64,000 nucleotides of DNA. Source: Bagarius yarrelli (Eukaryota; Chordata; Actinopteri; Siluriformes; Sisoridae). The notes beneath the pieces are model-generated. The model was given only the letters and a program-made list of their open reading frames with translations. It made no database searches and was not told the DNA's origin. Made by a program: the position numbers and the translations under genes. Where the stretch lies: NCBI GenBank assembly GCA_005784505.1, contig VCAZ01000236.1:208501-272500 (forward strand), in the 5' to 3' direction. Positions 1-13,006 of the stretch are shown piece by piece (position 1 is the first letter of the stretch; the number at the start of each line of letters is the position of its first letter).

Positions 1-510
1 TACTAGTTTTCTGGGTTTTTTAAATAATCCTAATTATCCTGTTGCCCTTGTTATTTATGCCATTGGTTATCCTACTTAACCCGGTTATAAACTTGGTTAT
101 GTTCGTTATTTTAGTAATCCTTATTTTGCGTTTTCCTGGTTATCTTAATTATCCTAGTTATCCCGTTGTTTTTATTTTAGCTATTCTGGCTCTTCCACTG
201 ATCCCACTTTATCCTAGTTATTCTATTTATACCAGTTGTCATTATTCTGGTTATTCTGTCTATCCCGTTTATCCCAGTTTTCCTATAATCCCTGTTATTT
301 TAGTTATTCTGATTGGTAATTTTACAGATCTCAGTTATCCTGGTTGTCTGCTGTGTCAGTTACCCTAGGAATCGTCCTGGTACTTTATTTATCCTAGTTA
401 CTCTGTTATCCTTGTTATTTCCATTATCCTGGTTTCATTGGTTATCCTGGTTATTCTTTTATTTATTCTAGTCATTATCCCTCCCACTTAATCTACTCGT
501 CACATTTTCC
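1..510. repeat. Minisatellite of TTATCCTRGTTATYC-like units
   Basis: A degenerate tandem array runs from the window edge. Units of about 12-16 bases are built from TTATCC, TTATTC and TAGTTATCC in head-to-tail order, for example TTATCCTAGTTATTC near 210-225. The strand is strongly T-rich and purine-poor. A 108-codon open frame at 42-368 only reflects the repeat (Ile/Leu/Val/Pro/Tyr periodicity) and is not treated as a gene. Confidence 0.8.
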
Positions 511-901
511 CAGTTATATTCTGTGATAATCTCCGCATGTTCTCACTTTAGGAGCAGTGGAGTGTCTGTAATCCACAGAGTGATGATGGAAACAGTGGGA
601 GGAAACCGGAGAACCCAGAGGAAGTCGTTTCCAGATCCTTTTTTTTTTTTTATTTCCCGATTAAATACAGACTGATTTCCCTCCGACTTTAACTGAATGA
701 TAATGACATCCTGTAGAATCCTCAGTTTAGAGGACAAATTCTGAAGGGGTTTAACTATAAACACTGACAGTGAGGAGGAAAGTGAGAGAGAGAGAGAGAG
801 AGAGAGATAAAGAGAGATTAAGTAAACATGACCCAAACTTTATCTGTTGTGTGTGTGTGTGTGTTAAGAGCAGTGTGTGTGATAATGAGTTCAGGTCGCG
901 G

Positions 902-945
<44 letters not shown>

Positions 946-1110
946 TCCTCGCTCCTCTTCTCAGATTGATTAGCAGTAGATTGCAGGAGAGAGATGTGCC
1001 AAGCGTCAGCATAAACCCACAGCCGGGTCTGTCCTGTTCTACTGCTTGGACACACACACACACACGCGCACACACACACACACACCACCTCACCTTTCTG
1101 TCATAATCTA
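511..1110. repeat. Simple-sequence cluster (GA)n, (CT)n, (CA)n
   Basis: The segment holds a (GA)n run at 784-807, a (GT) run near 848-863, a (CT)n run at 907-940 and a (CA)n run at 1048-1084. Unique AT-leaning sequence lies between them. Frames here are low-complexity Ser/Leu or Arg/Glu translations of the repeats and no gene is supported. Confidence 0.8.
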
Positions 1111-1879
1111 GGAGACGGGTGATTTTCTGATATTTTGCTTCTCCAGCTTTTTTTTTTTTTTTTTGGTATTTTTTTTTTAATGTTTGTTGTATTTTTCCCT
1201 CCGTTGGACTGTCTGTCTTTTGATAACCCCAGCCTGCAGAAACGCTTCACTCGGGCTTCCATCCGCACTGCAGACCTGTAGGAGCTCCTGTGTTAAGCAT
1301 TAAATCAGTTAGATAAACTTTACATGTTTTATTTACTGCTTGTCGTAGCCTGAATTAATACACAACACAAACCTCTCCTTTATTTTTCTATTTCTTTTCT
1401 TTTCTTTTTGTCATTTTTCTGATCCTTATTAAACAGGTTGTATGTTTGCTTCCCGCAGTAATCAGACACTTTACCTTTATTCTATGGCTTTAAGTGTAAA
1501 AGTTTGTACACCCTATTGATTTAAGGTCATTCAAAGCAGAAATTATTCTGTATAAACCCGAGTAAGTTTATTTGCCTCTAAATAAATCATTTAATCTATT
1601 TTTTGTATTAAATATCTCAGATAAACATGAGATGTATTTTATATCTGTTGAAGAAAAAAAAATTACAAAGAAATAAAATTCTCAGTTTTATTAGTGTTTT
1701 ATTTGTTTTAAATTTTTTTACAAAAAAAAAATTCCAAAAAGCTTCTTTATTATCTAAAACACTCGCATTCACATTCAACATTTCCTTCCACACACTTTAG
1801 CGTATCTGCTCAAATAAATATATCCCCTAATGGAGTTATTTATTTTCCCTCTGATTGTTTTCTAGAATCTAGTTTTTAT
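1111..1879. other. AT-rich intergenic sequence, no gene seen
   Basis: Intergenic sequence upstream of pbx4, with T-runs at 1149-1164 and A/T-rich stretches. No supportable coding frame, RNA gene or repeat family was recognised. Confidence 0.5.
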
Positions 1880-2475
1880 TCACCAACTAAACCCTAACTA
1901 CTAACCCTAACCCCTAACCCCAAACTACTAATCCTAACCCTAACCCCAACTACTACTAATCCTAACCCTAACTACTAACCCTATCCCCTAACCCTAACTA
2001 CTAATTCTGACGCTAACTACTAACCATAATCCTAACTACTAATCCTAACCCTATCTCTAACCCTAACCTACTAATCCTAACCTACTAACTACTAATCCTA
2101 ATCCTAACCTTGAACTACTATAACCTAACCCTATCTCTAACCCTAACTACTAATCCTAACCTTAACTACTAATCCTAACTACTAATCCTAACCCTATCTC
2201 TAACCCTAACTACTAATCCTAACCTTAACTACTAACCCTAATCCTAACTACTAATCCTAACTAACCTAACCCTATCTCTAACCATAACTACTAATCCTAA
2301 CCCTAACTACTAATCCTAACCCTATCTCTAACCCTAACTACTAACCTAACTACTAATCCTAACCTTATTCCCTAAACCTAACTACTAACACTAATCCTAA
2401 CTACTAATCATAACCTTATTGCCTAACCCTAACTACTAACACTAATCCTAACTACTAATCCTAACTCTATCTTCT
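1880..2475. repeat. Telomere-like CCTAA/CTACTAA minisatellite
   Basis: About 600 bases of tandem variants of CCTAACCCTAAC and CTAACTACTAAT, such as TACTAATCCTAACC. The CCCTAA core resembles the vertebrate telomeric repeat in its C-strand orientation, but most units are diverged and interleaved with ACTACTAAT. It behaves as an interstitial minisatellite, not a telomere. Confidence 0.85.
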
Positions 2476-3149
2476 GACCCCTGACCTTTTACTTTCTCAG
2501 TAAATCTCATCCTGTGTGATTTAGAAGCTTTCGTACTCACGAGGACCTCAATTTCGGTCCGCATAAGTCCCCATATGTGTATTCAGGTTTAGGTCCCCAC
2601 CATAATGTATAAACCCGTACACACACACACACACACACACACACAGTGCTAATATAAACTCTCCATCGTGTTAATGCTTATATGTTCTTATATATTGTGG
2701 TTTGTGTGATGATTTGGGAGACGCCTGCAGGTGAATCTAACAGTGTTTTTAAACACAGAAACTTGAGGATTTGTGGATTTGAACCATGTGCCATGTCAGG
2801 AAAAAAAACCCTGAAAGACAGAATAAGAATGAATGATGTGAAGTGACGCAGTTGATCTAAGATGATTTTCCCCCTTTTGTAATTTGTTAGGGGTGCCATG
2901 TAAATTTTGTTTTTTTATTAATCACTCAGAGTGATGAGTGTGGATGTGAATGAGAGTGACCATTCTGCCCCTAGAGGCTTCAGGCTCATACTCCAGCCTC
3001 CGGGGTGACGTAGACAGCACAGCGGGTTGCCAGGTTGCGCTCAAATCCTTGTGGTTTTATTTTTAATAAATAAAATGATAATAGTACACGATTTATTTAT
3101 TTTATTTAAGACTTGTGTATTAATTTTATAGATTGAATTTACTTTAATT
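2476..3149. other. Intergenic sequence upstream of pbx4
   Basis: Mostly unique sequence with a (CA)n run at 2619-2645. No coding frame is supported. The 2930-3010 part is moderately GC-rich but has no recognised feature. Confidence 0.5.
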
Positions 3150-4208
3150 TATCTTTAATGGATTTTAAAAAAGCGTATGTAACGTGTTATTCGGGGGGAT
3201 TTCCTGAAGAACTTGGCAACCCTGGCAGCCCGAACGAAAGGGCTGAGCGAGTGTAGCAGAGCGCAAAGGCTTTTTCGGGGCAGGCAACCGACTGGCCACT
3301 TCGCTTGGATGGAGCTCAGCATGTTTAGCGTGTTTCGCGTTATCATTTAAATCTATTTTTTTAACTCTATATTTTTGTCACCAATGTTTAATGTGCAAAC
3401 AGCGAACGATACCGCAGCGCTAGCTTTCTTTAGCCCGCTCCGTTGTGTTCCGTCGCCGCTAGGCTGCACGATCTCTGTTGTGTTGCTGGCTAGTTCGGTT
3501 ACAATGCTAGTTCGCTAGTTAGCCAATGTGCTAAAGAAAAACTAGAAAAAGGTGTTTAGAGAAGTGTGATTAGTTTTATATCTGAATCCGAGTCGAATTC
3601 TGTTCTGCAGATTTTTTTTTCTTCTTCTTCAGATTTTCCACTACCGTAAATATTTTTAAACGCTTCGCAACCGTTGCGCGTTTGGGGAAAGTGAACGCTG
3701 CTTCATTCTTCTTCTTTTTTTTCCTCCCCAAACACTGATTTTTTTCCTTTTGGTTTCGTCACAGTCTTTTGTTTTATTATATTTTTCTATCCTGTAGAAA
3801 CTAAATCTCATGTTGCACCGTTTAACTTTTTAATTTTGGCGCGTTTTAATCGAAAAGGTTGATTTTAATTGAATTTAAGACGCGAACGATGCTGCGTTCC
3901 CTTAACCGAGTGCATCAGTGTTTATTATTCATTTGGTTTGTTTAGTTTTTAACGCTTTTGTCTCGGTGAGTTTAGACAAAAAAAGAAACAGACAAAAACC
4001 TACAAATCTACAAGTTGAACACTTCGGAGTGTTTTAAGCAGTATTAAAGGCGCATTAGGGGATTTTTTTTTTGTTGCGCAGCCGCGGTACATGAGCTCGA
4101 ACCCGGACACTTAACTGCATCTCGGGTGTTGATCGATTCCTAGAATATTTTTTTTACTAGTTTGGAGCTTGTTTTTTTTTTAACAAAGAAAAAAAAACCC
4201 AACCCCAA
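3150..4208 (+). promoter_or_regulatory. pbx4: Probable pbx4 promoter and 5' UTR
   Basis: This ~1-kb block precedes the first pbx4 coding exon. It is richer in CpG dinucleotides than the flanking DNA (for example GCGTTTCGCG near 3330 and GCGCTAGC near 3416) and lacks SINEs and microsatellites, as expected of a CpG-type vertebrate promoter. No convincing TATA box at a fixed distance was found, so the transcription start cannot be placed. The final ~130 bases are T/A-rich and run into the start codon without a visible splice acceptor, so a continuous 5' UTR exon is assumed. This is inference from position and composition. Confidence 0.5.
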
Positions 4209-4378
4209 ATGATGGATGATCATCAGACCCGCATGCTGTCGGGACTAACCGGGCTGGCAGGACTCGGTCAGGGCGACCCGAATGACCCAGATCCTGTCCG
4301 AAAGCAGCAGGACATCGGGGACATCCTCCAGCAGATCATGGCCATCACTGACGAAAGCCTGGACGAGGCACAAGCCAG
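4209..4378 (+). CDS. pbx4: pbx4 coding exon 1 (N-terminus and start of PBC-A)
   Basis: Encodes MMDDHQTRMLSGLTGLAGLG through DESLDEAQA plus two bases of an Arg codon. It contains the acidic/Gly-rich N-terminus and the first PBC-A helix (DIGDILQQIMAIT). The donor is CAG|gtattt, which lacks G at +5 and A at +4, so it is a weak site. The next 15.8 kb are intron. Confidence 0.93.
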
Positions 4379-7043
4379 GTATTTATTTATTTATTTATTT
4401 CATTAATTATTATTGTAAAATGTAAAAAAAAAAAATGTCTGATTTGCAGAAATACATTCGAGTGAAATCCCATGTTTTGTGTTCAAAAGCACTGAGAATA
4501 AAAAAAAAGGTCTCAGTTTTACTTATTTTCTCCTGCATCACTTTTTCCTAATACTTTCTCTTGGAAAACTTTTTTTCCCCCTCCTTTACGAATCCACCCC
4601 TGTTTATTGCATGAAAGATTTATATCGCTTAATAACCCGTCGGGGGGGGGGGGTAATCTGCAGGGTCCGAAATGGGAAATCTGGAGTTTTTGGGGTTTTT
4701 TAACGTACGTAGTAAAAGTTAAAGTGTGACGTTTTTTTTTTTTTCCGGAGAAGAGAAGAAAGAAGTGGGGGGGGGGAAAAAGATGCACAAGGAAAGCAAA
4801 AGCGAGCGTCGATGAAAGACTTTACAAATCATTTAATAAGTCCTGATTTTATTTGCTTGCAATTTTTGTCTTTCTGCTTTAACGTTTGCTGCATCCGCGA
4901 GTCACAAATTACTGCACAACAGATTCCTCCAAAGAAACTTTTCTCCCCGGAACCCGAGTCGTGCTCATCGATGAATAAGTATATAGAGTTTAAGAAAAAG
5001 AGAGAACGTTATACAGGGACTGTGAAGATTGCAAGTAGCCTCGTAACTTCCTTTCTTTCTTCCTTCCTTCTTTTCTTTCTTTTTTCTTTTTCTTTCTTTC
5101 TTTCTTTCTTCTTTCTCTCTCCACTAATTTATCGTTATCCTTTCCAACCAGTCTAAAAAAGAGCCCAGACTTTCCTTATAAAGCTGTCCTGTTGGATCAT
5201 ACAACATCGATGGTAAAAAGGTAATATTTCAAAAGCAATAAATGCCCCCTCAGGAAAAAAACCCAGGGCTAAACTCTACCTTTCCTCTGCACCTTTAATA
5301 TACGTCTCTCACCTGGCGTTGTGGATATAGTGCCGCTTTTAAAAGCGGATTTCAGCCCCGTAAACAGATTGTAGCCGGAGTAAAGATTTAGACGTTCACT
5401 ACATTCAGTAAAAGATGATCAACTTAAGATACTGAAGGTGACAGTTCCACCTCGCCGATGAAGAACGGCTTTCGGGGTTGTTGGGTTGGTTTTTTTGTTT
5501 TTTTGTTGTTTTTTTTCCCTGAGAGTGTATTTTAACGCTTCCCCAGAGGAACACACTGAAGAACCCTTCAGGGAGCCCGAGGTGCTCGTGATGTTTAAGT
5601 TTTATGGGTGGTTGAAGAGCGAACGCGGCTCCGCGATTAATACTTTACTGATCCCGCGAGACAGAGTTCAGTTTTGGGGGAAGAAAAATACAGATTTCCT
5701 GACAGTTTCCTGAACCGGTTGTGTTTCAGAGCTTTAAAGGGGAAAAAAATCCAAAGCATTTAACGCTCTTGTATTTCAGTACCAGGAAATAAATGCAAAG
5801 TCGCATGTCTGCATGTGAAAAAAGACGAAATTTGGGGAAAAAAGCACAGTTAAAACTAATTCTCGGCACTCATTAAGGGTTTTTTTTGCCTGATTTTCCA
5901 GATCAGCGCAGCCTCGTTAATGCGTCTCTCATTTCACCGTCTCTGTTTTTAATGATGCTGTTAATGACCTCTCGTATAATGAGTGAGAAATCCGGACACG
6001 CCGCCGAAAAGGAAACCTCTCCAGAGCCGCGTTTATTAGCCGGAGGGGTCGTAATGTGTGTGTGTGTGTGTGGTTTTTTTTGGTATTGTTTAGTTTTTTT
6101 TCATGTAAATGAAGCAAAATGTGGTCGAGTGTCAGCAGGAGTGAACAAGCATGAAAAGGTGTTTTTTTTTTCTACACGAGAGGACGAGACTATAAAACTA
6201 AGCAGTTTGCGATACTCAGACTTCCCTAATCGACTCGATATTCATCAAGAAGGATAAAATTAGAATATAACATCGCGTTGATCCTTTATCGACTTTTCCA
6301 ATAACTTTTATTTACAGATGCTAAGTGTTTTTGTTTTTACCTTAAAGGTGTTTATTTAAAAGGCAACAAGTCGAGTAAAAATCAGTAAAAATGCACAAAA
6401 TTCCTAAGAAAATCGCTCGCAAAACCGATTTCTGGACTAAAATATGCAAAAATGTTTTTATTCCAGATCCTCTACTCAACAGGCCACTTTAGAGGCGGAG
6501 CTTAGGGAGCTGGGGGCGGGGTTTAGGGAACATGGCCCGGATTGGTTCTCTTGTATGTAGAAAACAATTATTTCCTGTTATTAAAATAATTCTAATAATT
6601 ATTAGTGTATTTTAAAATTATTATTATTTGTAGTATTTACGTTTAAAATAAAAAGATTCTAGTGTTTAATATCAATTACTTAAAATTAAAATCAAATTGA
6701 AATGAAAGCATTTTAATACTTTTAGTATGAATCGTTTGTAAATTATTACTTTATGAATTATTATAAAATAATTTCTTCTTTTAAAAGAGGGAAATGTAAA
6801 ATCTGTTTTTTTAACGATTTGTAAAATGTGTTAACGTTAAAAATCAATAAGAAATAATTTTTTCATTCGTTAATGCTTATTCATACTTTTACTCTATTTT
6901 TTAATACTTCAAATTAAATTATTAGTGTTGGATTAATCGGATGAATTTTGCGGAATATTTAATAATTTGTCAATGAACAGTACAAAGAATAAACCGTTTA
7001 ATCATTTAAATATTAAAGAAAGTGAGTCTATTATTTGCTCTGT

Positions 7044-7120
<77 letters not shown>

Positions 7121-10100
7121 TGTGTATGTTGATCTTTTGCCAGGAAGGACTGAATTCCTGAATTCCTCTGGGTTTTTTTCGACTCTGTGAATCTTTTGAT
7201 GTTTCGTCTTTGAATAATTTTCTTAGGATTGAAGAAAGAACCGAATTTGCAGTTTAAAGAAATGAAATAAAGTCCAGCAGCTCCGAACGAACCCTAAAGC
7301 TTCCTCACCTGTTATAAAGGTGCTATAACGTGTTCTACCTCATAACCGAGTCACCCATGCTTCCCGGAGCGCTCACTGTGCAGGAGCATGCGACGCGGTT
7401 GCACGGTGAACATCCATCTGTTGCGCATTAGTCACACGCAGAGGAGTTTTAATGGAGCACTTCGGCTCTGCGCAAGTTTTCCCAGCGGGCCGAGAAATGC
7501 AACGGCGGCCCGGGTTCAGTCACGCTACACGGATTTAATCCGCTGTAATGACCGTTACTTAACCTCCCGCTACACTCCACGCTCCTTCTCCGGAGTCTCG
7601 CCGTACAGCTACAGCCGTAAAGCGGCACGAAGCACGTGTGAGCGCAGCGCATGTACCGCGAAGCGTGTGCGGATGAACGGGCGCGATTAATCTGCTACCT
7701 CATTAGCATAGATAATCACAGAATTTTAATTAAGCCATCGCTGTCATGCTGAGCGCGAGATGTCAGGATGAGGTTCGTCAGGACCGGCGCGTCAAACTGC
7801 ACACGCTTTTTATGCGTCTGTTTTACATCGCTGCAGCAGCGAGCCGAGAAGGTGCAAAGTCTCGCGCCGTCTGACCTGTTATTGTTTCCATGGTAAAAAA
7901 ACCTACAGGGGCAAATAGATGCCGAACACGCCATGTGATCTACATCACATGGCGTGGCGTTTAGTTTATAGCGTATGAAGTAGCCCCCGCTAGCTTATCT
8001 AGCGTATGAAGTAGCCCCCGCTAGCTTATAGCATAGTACCCCGCTAGATATGAAGTAGCCCCTCCCGCTAGCTTATACATTATCCAAGGCTGCATAATAG
8101 GGGACTTTATTAGGCAAAATTCGCTATGAAAAAGTCACACCAAGGTCACTTGTCAGAACAATGTTATCATCACTAACCGAACAGGTGTGTGACCGAGCCG
8201 AGTGAACACCAACCACCTGCAAATGTGTGTTCCAATAAATCTGGAAATACTTTTCGTCATCCTTTTTGGGTGGTGCAGTCCTGTTGAAAGGAGTGTCTGC
8301 ATGTTGGACAGTCCAGCGAATCAGGACAGATATTTACATGGATTTAATAGTGTGTCAACAATGACTGAAGCCACAAAAATTAGTTAAATATTAAATATAG
8401 TTTATTAACAAAAATTGATTAAACATGTGGCCTTTTATCACAATTAAAACAATTTGCTAACACAATGTTACCACCTGTGCTGAAAAATGTTTCCTTTGGT
8501 ATAATGAATCGGTGCTTTTATTTTGAAAACCACGCCATGTCTAAAAGAGCATGTGACCAACGAGTCCATTGCAGTGGCCATTTTGTTTTTGTGTAGCGTT
8601 TGCCTCATGTTAGCATTGACATCGTGACTCTCATTCGTGGATGTTTGGACTTTATATTTCACTAAATTTGATTGTATCCGGTGGTCTGATTGGATCCGGT
8701 GTGTTAATTGTATATTACATTGATTTGCATCATTTAATCACAAGAATCTCCGCTTTCTAAAAATATGTAACACATTTAGCTTTTTTCTTAGAAAGGTTTC
8801 ACTCATTTGACACAGTGTCCCACCGGGAGGACGGGGACATGGTAACGAGTTTTTATCTATAAATAGTAAAAAAAAGTTGAGTTTATTATTGTTATCGGCG
8901 CTAAAGTTTATTGCGATTCGATAGGATATTGTTTATTGTCCCAGCCCTACTTGTGTAGCTTTAAATAGATAAAAAAAGACAGATAAGTCGCTTTATAATG
9001 CATACAAAAGATATTACTGACGTTCTACTGGGATATAAGCAGAACGATAAACTACAGGACATCCATTAACATCAGAGGAATTCCGTAGCTCTGTCCGAAA
9101 TCGCCGCGCTGACGTCGTATGTCATGTACAAACTCGTAGGTCTGGCTGTAGGTTTGCAATAGTTTTGGCACCCACAGCACTCTCATATATTGTGTTATAG
9201 GACAGTAGTGATATTTGTATGTAAGGGTTTGCGCAAAAGTTTTGGCACCCACCTACTGGTTCGTTGCTGAGATAAAACCTTGCAAGGTGACATGTTTGAA
9301 TCCGCATGCGTGTGGAAGTTTTGGTTCTTTATGGAATTGATGGGTGCACGCACTTTCAGATGAACCCAAATTGTACTAATTGAACCTTTTACATCTGGAG
9401 TCGAAGGGTTCGCTAAACGACCCGCCAGAACACCAACTGCCATTTTGGAGCGGTTACCGTCTAGATGTCACGCCACAAGTCTCTGTTATAATGAAACTGG
9501 AAAAATTAGCAACGAGGGCATGTGTAATGATTCAGTAACGATTCGGTGGTGCACAATGTTTGGATCATTGTTACTGTGACACACTCTTTAGCACGTATGC
9601 TCACGTCGCCCCGAGCTTTTCTTTCCCTGATGATGATGATACTTCTTCTTTTTGTCTTTTTTTATTTTTCATTGAAGGATCACGGCTGCTCTGCTATGCG
9701 TCATTAGCTCTCTTCTCCCCCCTTCTCCCTCTTCCCCGAACCGTTTGACCACCTGGTTCTCTTAATTAATTCGCTTCTTTTTTTCCCCCCGACCCCCGTC
9801 CCCCCTTCCTTCTCGTCCCTCCCTCCCTGGTGTTCATCCTTTTCATTGTGTGTGGCGTGCAATCAATTCTCCTATAATGTGTGCACGAGAGCAGCTGGTC
9901 GCAAAATCGAGATTCTATTAATGAGACGAAGGCAGAACGGTGTTTCGGACGCGGACGTCGCCGTCGACGCTCAGATGACCGTTGTCGGATGATGTTGGAC
10001 ACATTTAAAAAAATATATATATATATTTTCACCACAACCTTAAATTTTTTCGCAGCTGAAACCTGAACGATAAAACTTTCGCTTGCTGTATGCGCAAGCA

Positions 10101-12968
10101 AAACGAACTGAGGGCTAATTGGTAGCTTTATGACTTACAGCTAAGGCTAAGCGATACAATGATGTATCAGTATCGCGATCGATGATACATTTGATACAGA
10201 TGATACATCCCAAGCAGCTTACATTTATCTCATTTATCCAACTGCCTTGCGTAAGGGCCCCGCGGTGACAATTTGTTGAGCCTGGGCTCTGAACTCATAC
10301 TATTCTAAGCATTCCTTCACTTTATTTAACCACTGAGCTGCCAATACTGCAGTATTGAATCAAACTGATGATAAAAACATGACTGGTTAACATAATATAC
10401 AATGGCAGTTTGATCACATGACCTTGTCCCCGCCCTTCTGCTCTCAGGTAGCTGGGAATGTTGGAGGTACTTGATTTTCTGGAGCAACAGGAGACATATT
10501 TTAAAATCTAAAGCCTGCAAACTGTTTTTTAATTTTAAACGTTGTTTTTAACTTTGTCTCTGTCTCTGTCCCTGCATCCACAACGTCTAACCCCCTTCGT
10601 CTGAATCACCACAAACCCTTTCCAGCGACCGCATCCAGATCCACGTATGCTATTTTTAAAGCGAACAAAGGCCTCGTTGTCCATAAGCGAGTCGCATCAC
10701 GCCTTTAAAGTTTTTGCACAACTCTCTGGCAGAGGCCCGGTTACTAAGAGGACGTCTGTATCGGATTAGTATCAGGTATCGGCACACGGTCGCAGCTTTC
10801 TGTCGGATTCTTGTTAAAAATAGGATGAGATTTTTTTTCTAACAAGCGCCTTTTTTGTGTCGCTACATTGTCATGCGAACGGTTTAACGATCTGTTGCGT
10901 CGTCCGTAAAGCGTTGCACGTCCGTCATTTTTAATTTAGTAGCGTCACTTAAAGCTTTGTGTCTATTTATTATGCTTTGATTTTTTTTTTTTTGTTCATG
11001 GCCTGCCGGCTTTTTGTCACGTGTGGAATATTTTGAAGTTTAAAGTGAAATGAATTCCAATTAAAAGCTTATCTGACATGGAACAACACACCCTGAACGA
11101 GCTGCGTGTCAATATTTATAATTAGCGCGTGATTTTTTTGCATTTCTTTTCTTTTTTTTTCTTTTTTTGATTAATAGATTCCGGGATTACCCACAATGCC
11201 GCTCACGGATAGTAAATGTATGGTAATGTAGCTCATAGCGGCGGTGCTTTTAAAACCTTTATAATTGGTTATCTCTCTCAACTGTGATGATGATATTGCT
11301 GTCAGTGTGAAGATTGCTTGCTAGTGCATTGCATTCTGGGATTTTAGGAGTCCAGGGTTTGCTCGGTGTCTCCAGAATAGTGATAATGAGTTTCGGGTTT
11401 TTAAGAGTGAACCTGTCTGACTTTTTATTTTTTTAATTTTCTTTGTTAAATCTATTCGCAATTCACACACAATCCCGTGGATCGGCGGCGTTTCGGCAGG
11501 TGAGGAACAATCCTCTCTTGGAACAGGAGCTGTCGTATCTCCTCTCCTCGAGTGATAAAGAGAAGGACGTGTGGGCTCAGAGCGAAAGATCGACGCCGGC
11601 GATGCCGTACTTGGAGAAGCGTCTGTGTGCTGGTCAGAAGCTGTCGATAAAACCTGCAGGCTGAAACAAGTCGGCTAATTTCCTTTTTCTGATCAATGCA
11701 GCTGTTTATAATCAGATCGATTCATCGCATCAAAAAACATCAGAGTTTAAATAAACGCTTGCCTTACACATTACTAGACGCCTTTTGCTGCAGCCAATCA
11801 CAAAAGAGATGCAGGTCTTTATGCGTCATAAGAGCGATCGTTAAGGTTCACATGGGAAAAACATTCATGTCAGGTCTTTGTAAGTCTATGCAAGATGCGG
11901 TGGTTGGTGCCAGATGATCCTCTGAACGTTTCTGAAACCACTGATCTCCTGGGATTTACCCAAAACCTCGCTGATGAAACCCAGCCAAGTCGGAGGTGAC
12001 CGAAGGATACAACAACTTAAATAATCCTGTCTTTAAACTGAAAAGCATCTCAGAATAAACCCAAACATCAGACGGTTTAGTTGTTGAAATACAACTAGTT
12101 ATGTGTTTCAAATCTTCAGCCCCGTAGCCCCGTTTTCTTGCGTGCTTTAATTTTTAGCTATTTCCTGTCTTTAATCCTGAAATCTTGAGCTATGCCACTT
12201 ATTCAAGCTAGTTAATAATTGTCGCTTAATCATGCTAGCACAATGCTAGGCCGTATTGTTGCTCTTAAGTTGATAAAATCTTATATGAAGCGACAGGAGC
12301 TTGACAAGCCAAGCTTTTGTGTAGTGGCGCTTCACTACAACTCATCGATTTTTGGGGTTTTTTTTGCCCCTCCCCCTCCTCGGAAGAGCAGAAGCCTTTG
12401 AGCGAAAGTCTGTAATCGAAACCTGGAATAGTAACAAAACATTTGTGTGACCCAGCGGCCGTTTCCTGAAACCAGGCATGCGCATTAGGACATACAATCG
12501 AAGTAACTGGAAAGAGTTGTTTACATGGCGGGTTTGTAATCAGAATACAGCGCTTCATGTAAACACACCTAGTGTGATGCCAAAGCGGCATTAGATTCCA
12601 GTCCCCGGAGTCAGAAGTGTTCCTTTGCTTTAGAAGCTCCTTTACATTTACATTTGCAGCGTTTTGGTAGACGCCCTTATGCAGAGCGACTTACATTATT
12701 CCTTGTTATACAACTGAGCAATTGGGGGTAAAGGGCCTTGCTCAAGTGGTGGCCTAGTGGGGCTGGGAATCAAACCCGGGTCCTCAAGTTGGTAGTTCAA
12801 CCACTTAACCATTGCGCTTCCGCTAGAGCTTTGAGGTTTTGTGTCTTCTGAGATGCTTTTCTGCTCACCACAGTTATTGAGTTACTACACAAGTTCCTGT
12901 ATCCTTCCTTCCAGCTCAAATAATCAAAATCATGCCATTTTTCTTCAAGCTGCCCTCTCAACAAGGTG

Positions 12969-13006
<38 letters not shown>

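Larger units (their letters stand above)
4379..9999 (+). other. pbx4: pbx4 intron 1, first part
   Basis: Intron 1 runs 4379-20168. This part holds an (ATTT)n run just after the donor (4380-4401), a CT-rich tract at 5049-5120, a long (TG)n at 7048-7126, a GC-rich patch at 7330-7690 and a short tandem repeat at 7969-8075. Around 9150-9260 the phrase TTTTGGCACCCAC occurs twice, in the manner of transposon debris, but no family could be assigned. No additional gene is supported. Confidence 0.6.

Noticed and set aside
1880..2475. True telomere or chromosome end
   Set aside because: Units are degenerate and followed by unique sequence and a gene; it is interstitial.
9052..9443. Minus-strand frames with a repeated VGAKT phrase (TTTTGGCACCCAC repeats), possible Tc1-like transposase remains
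   Set aside because: Only the short repeat is shared; no catalytic DDE region or inverted termini could be identified.
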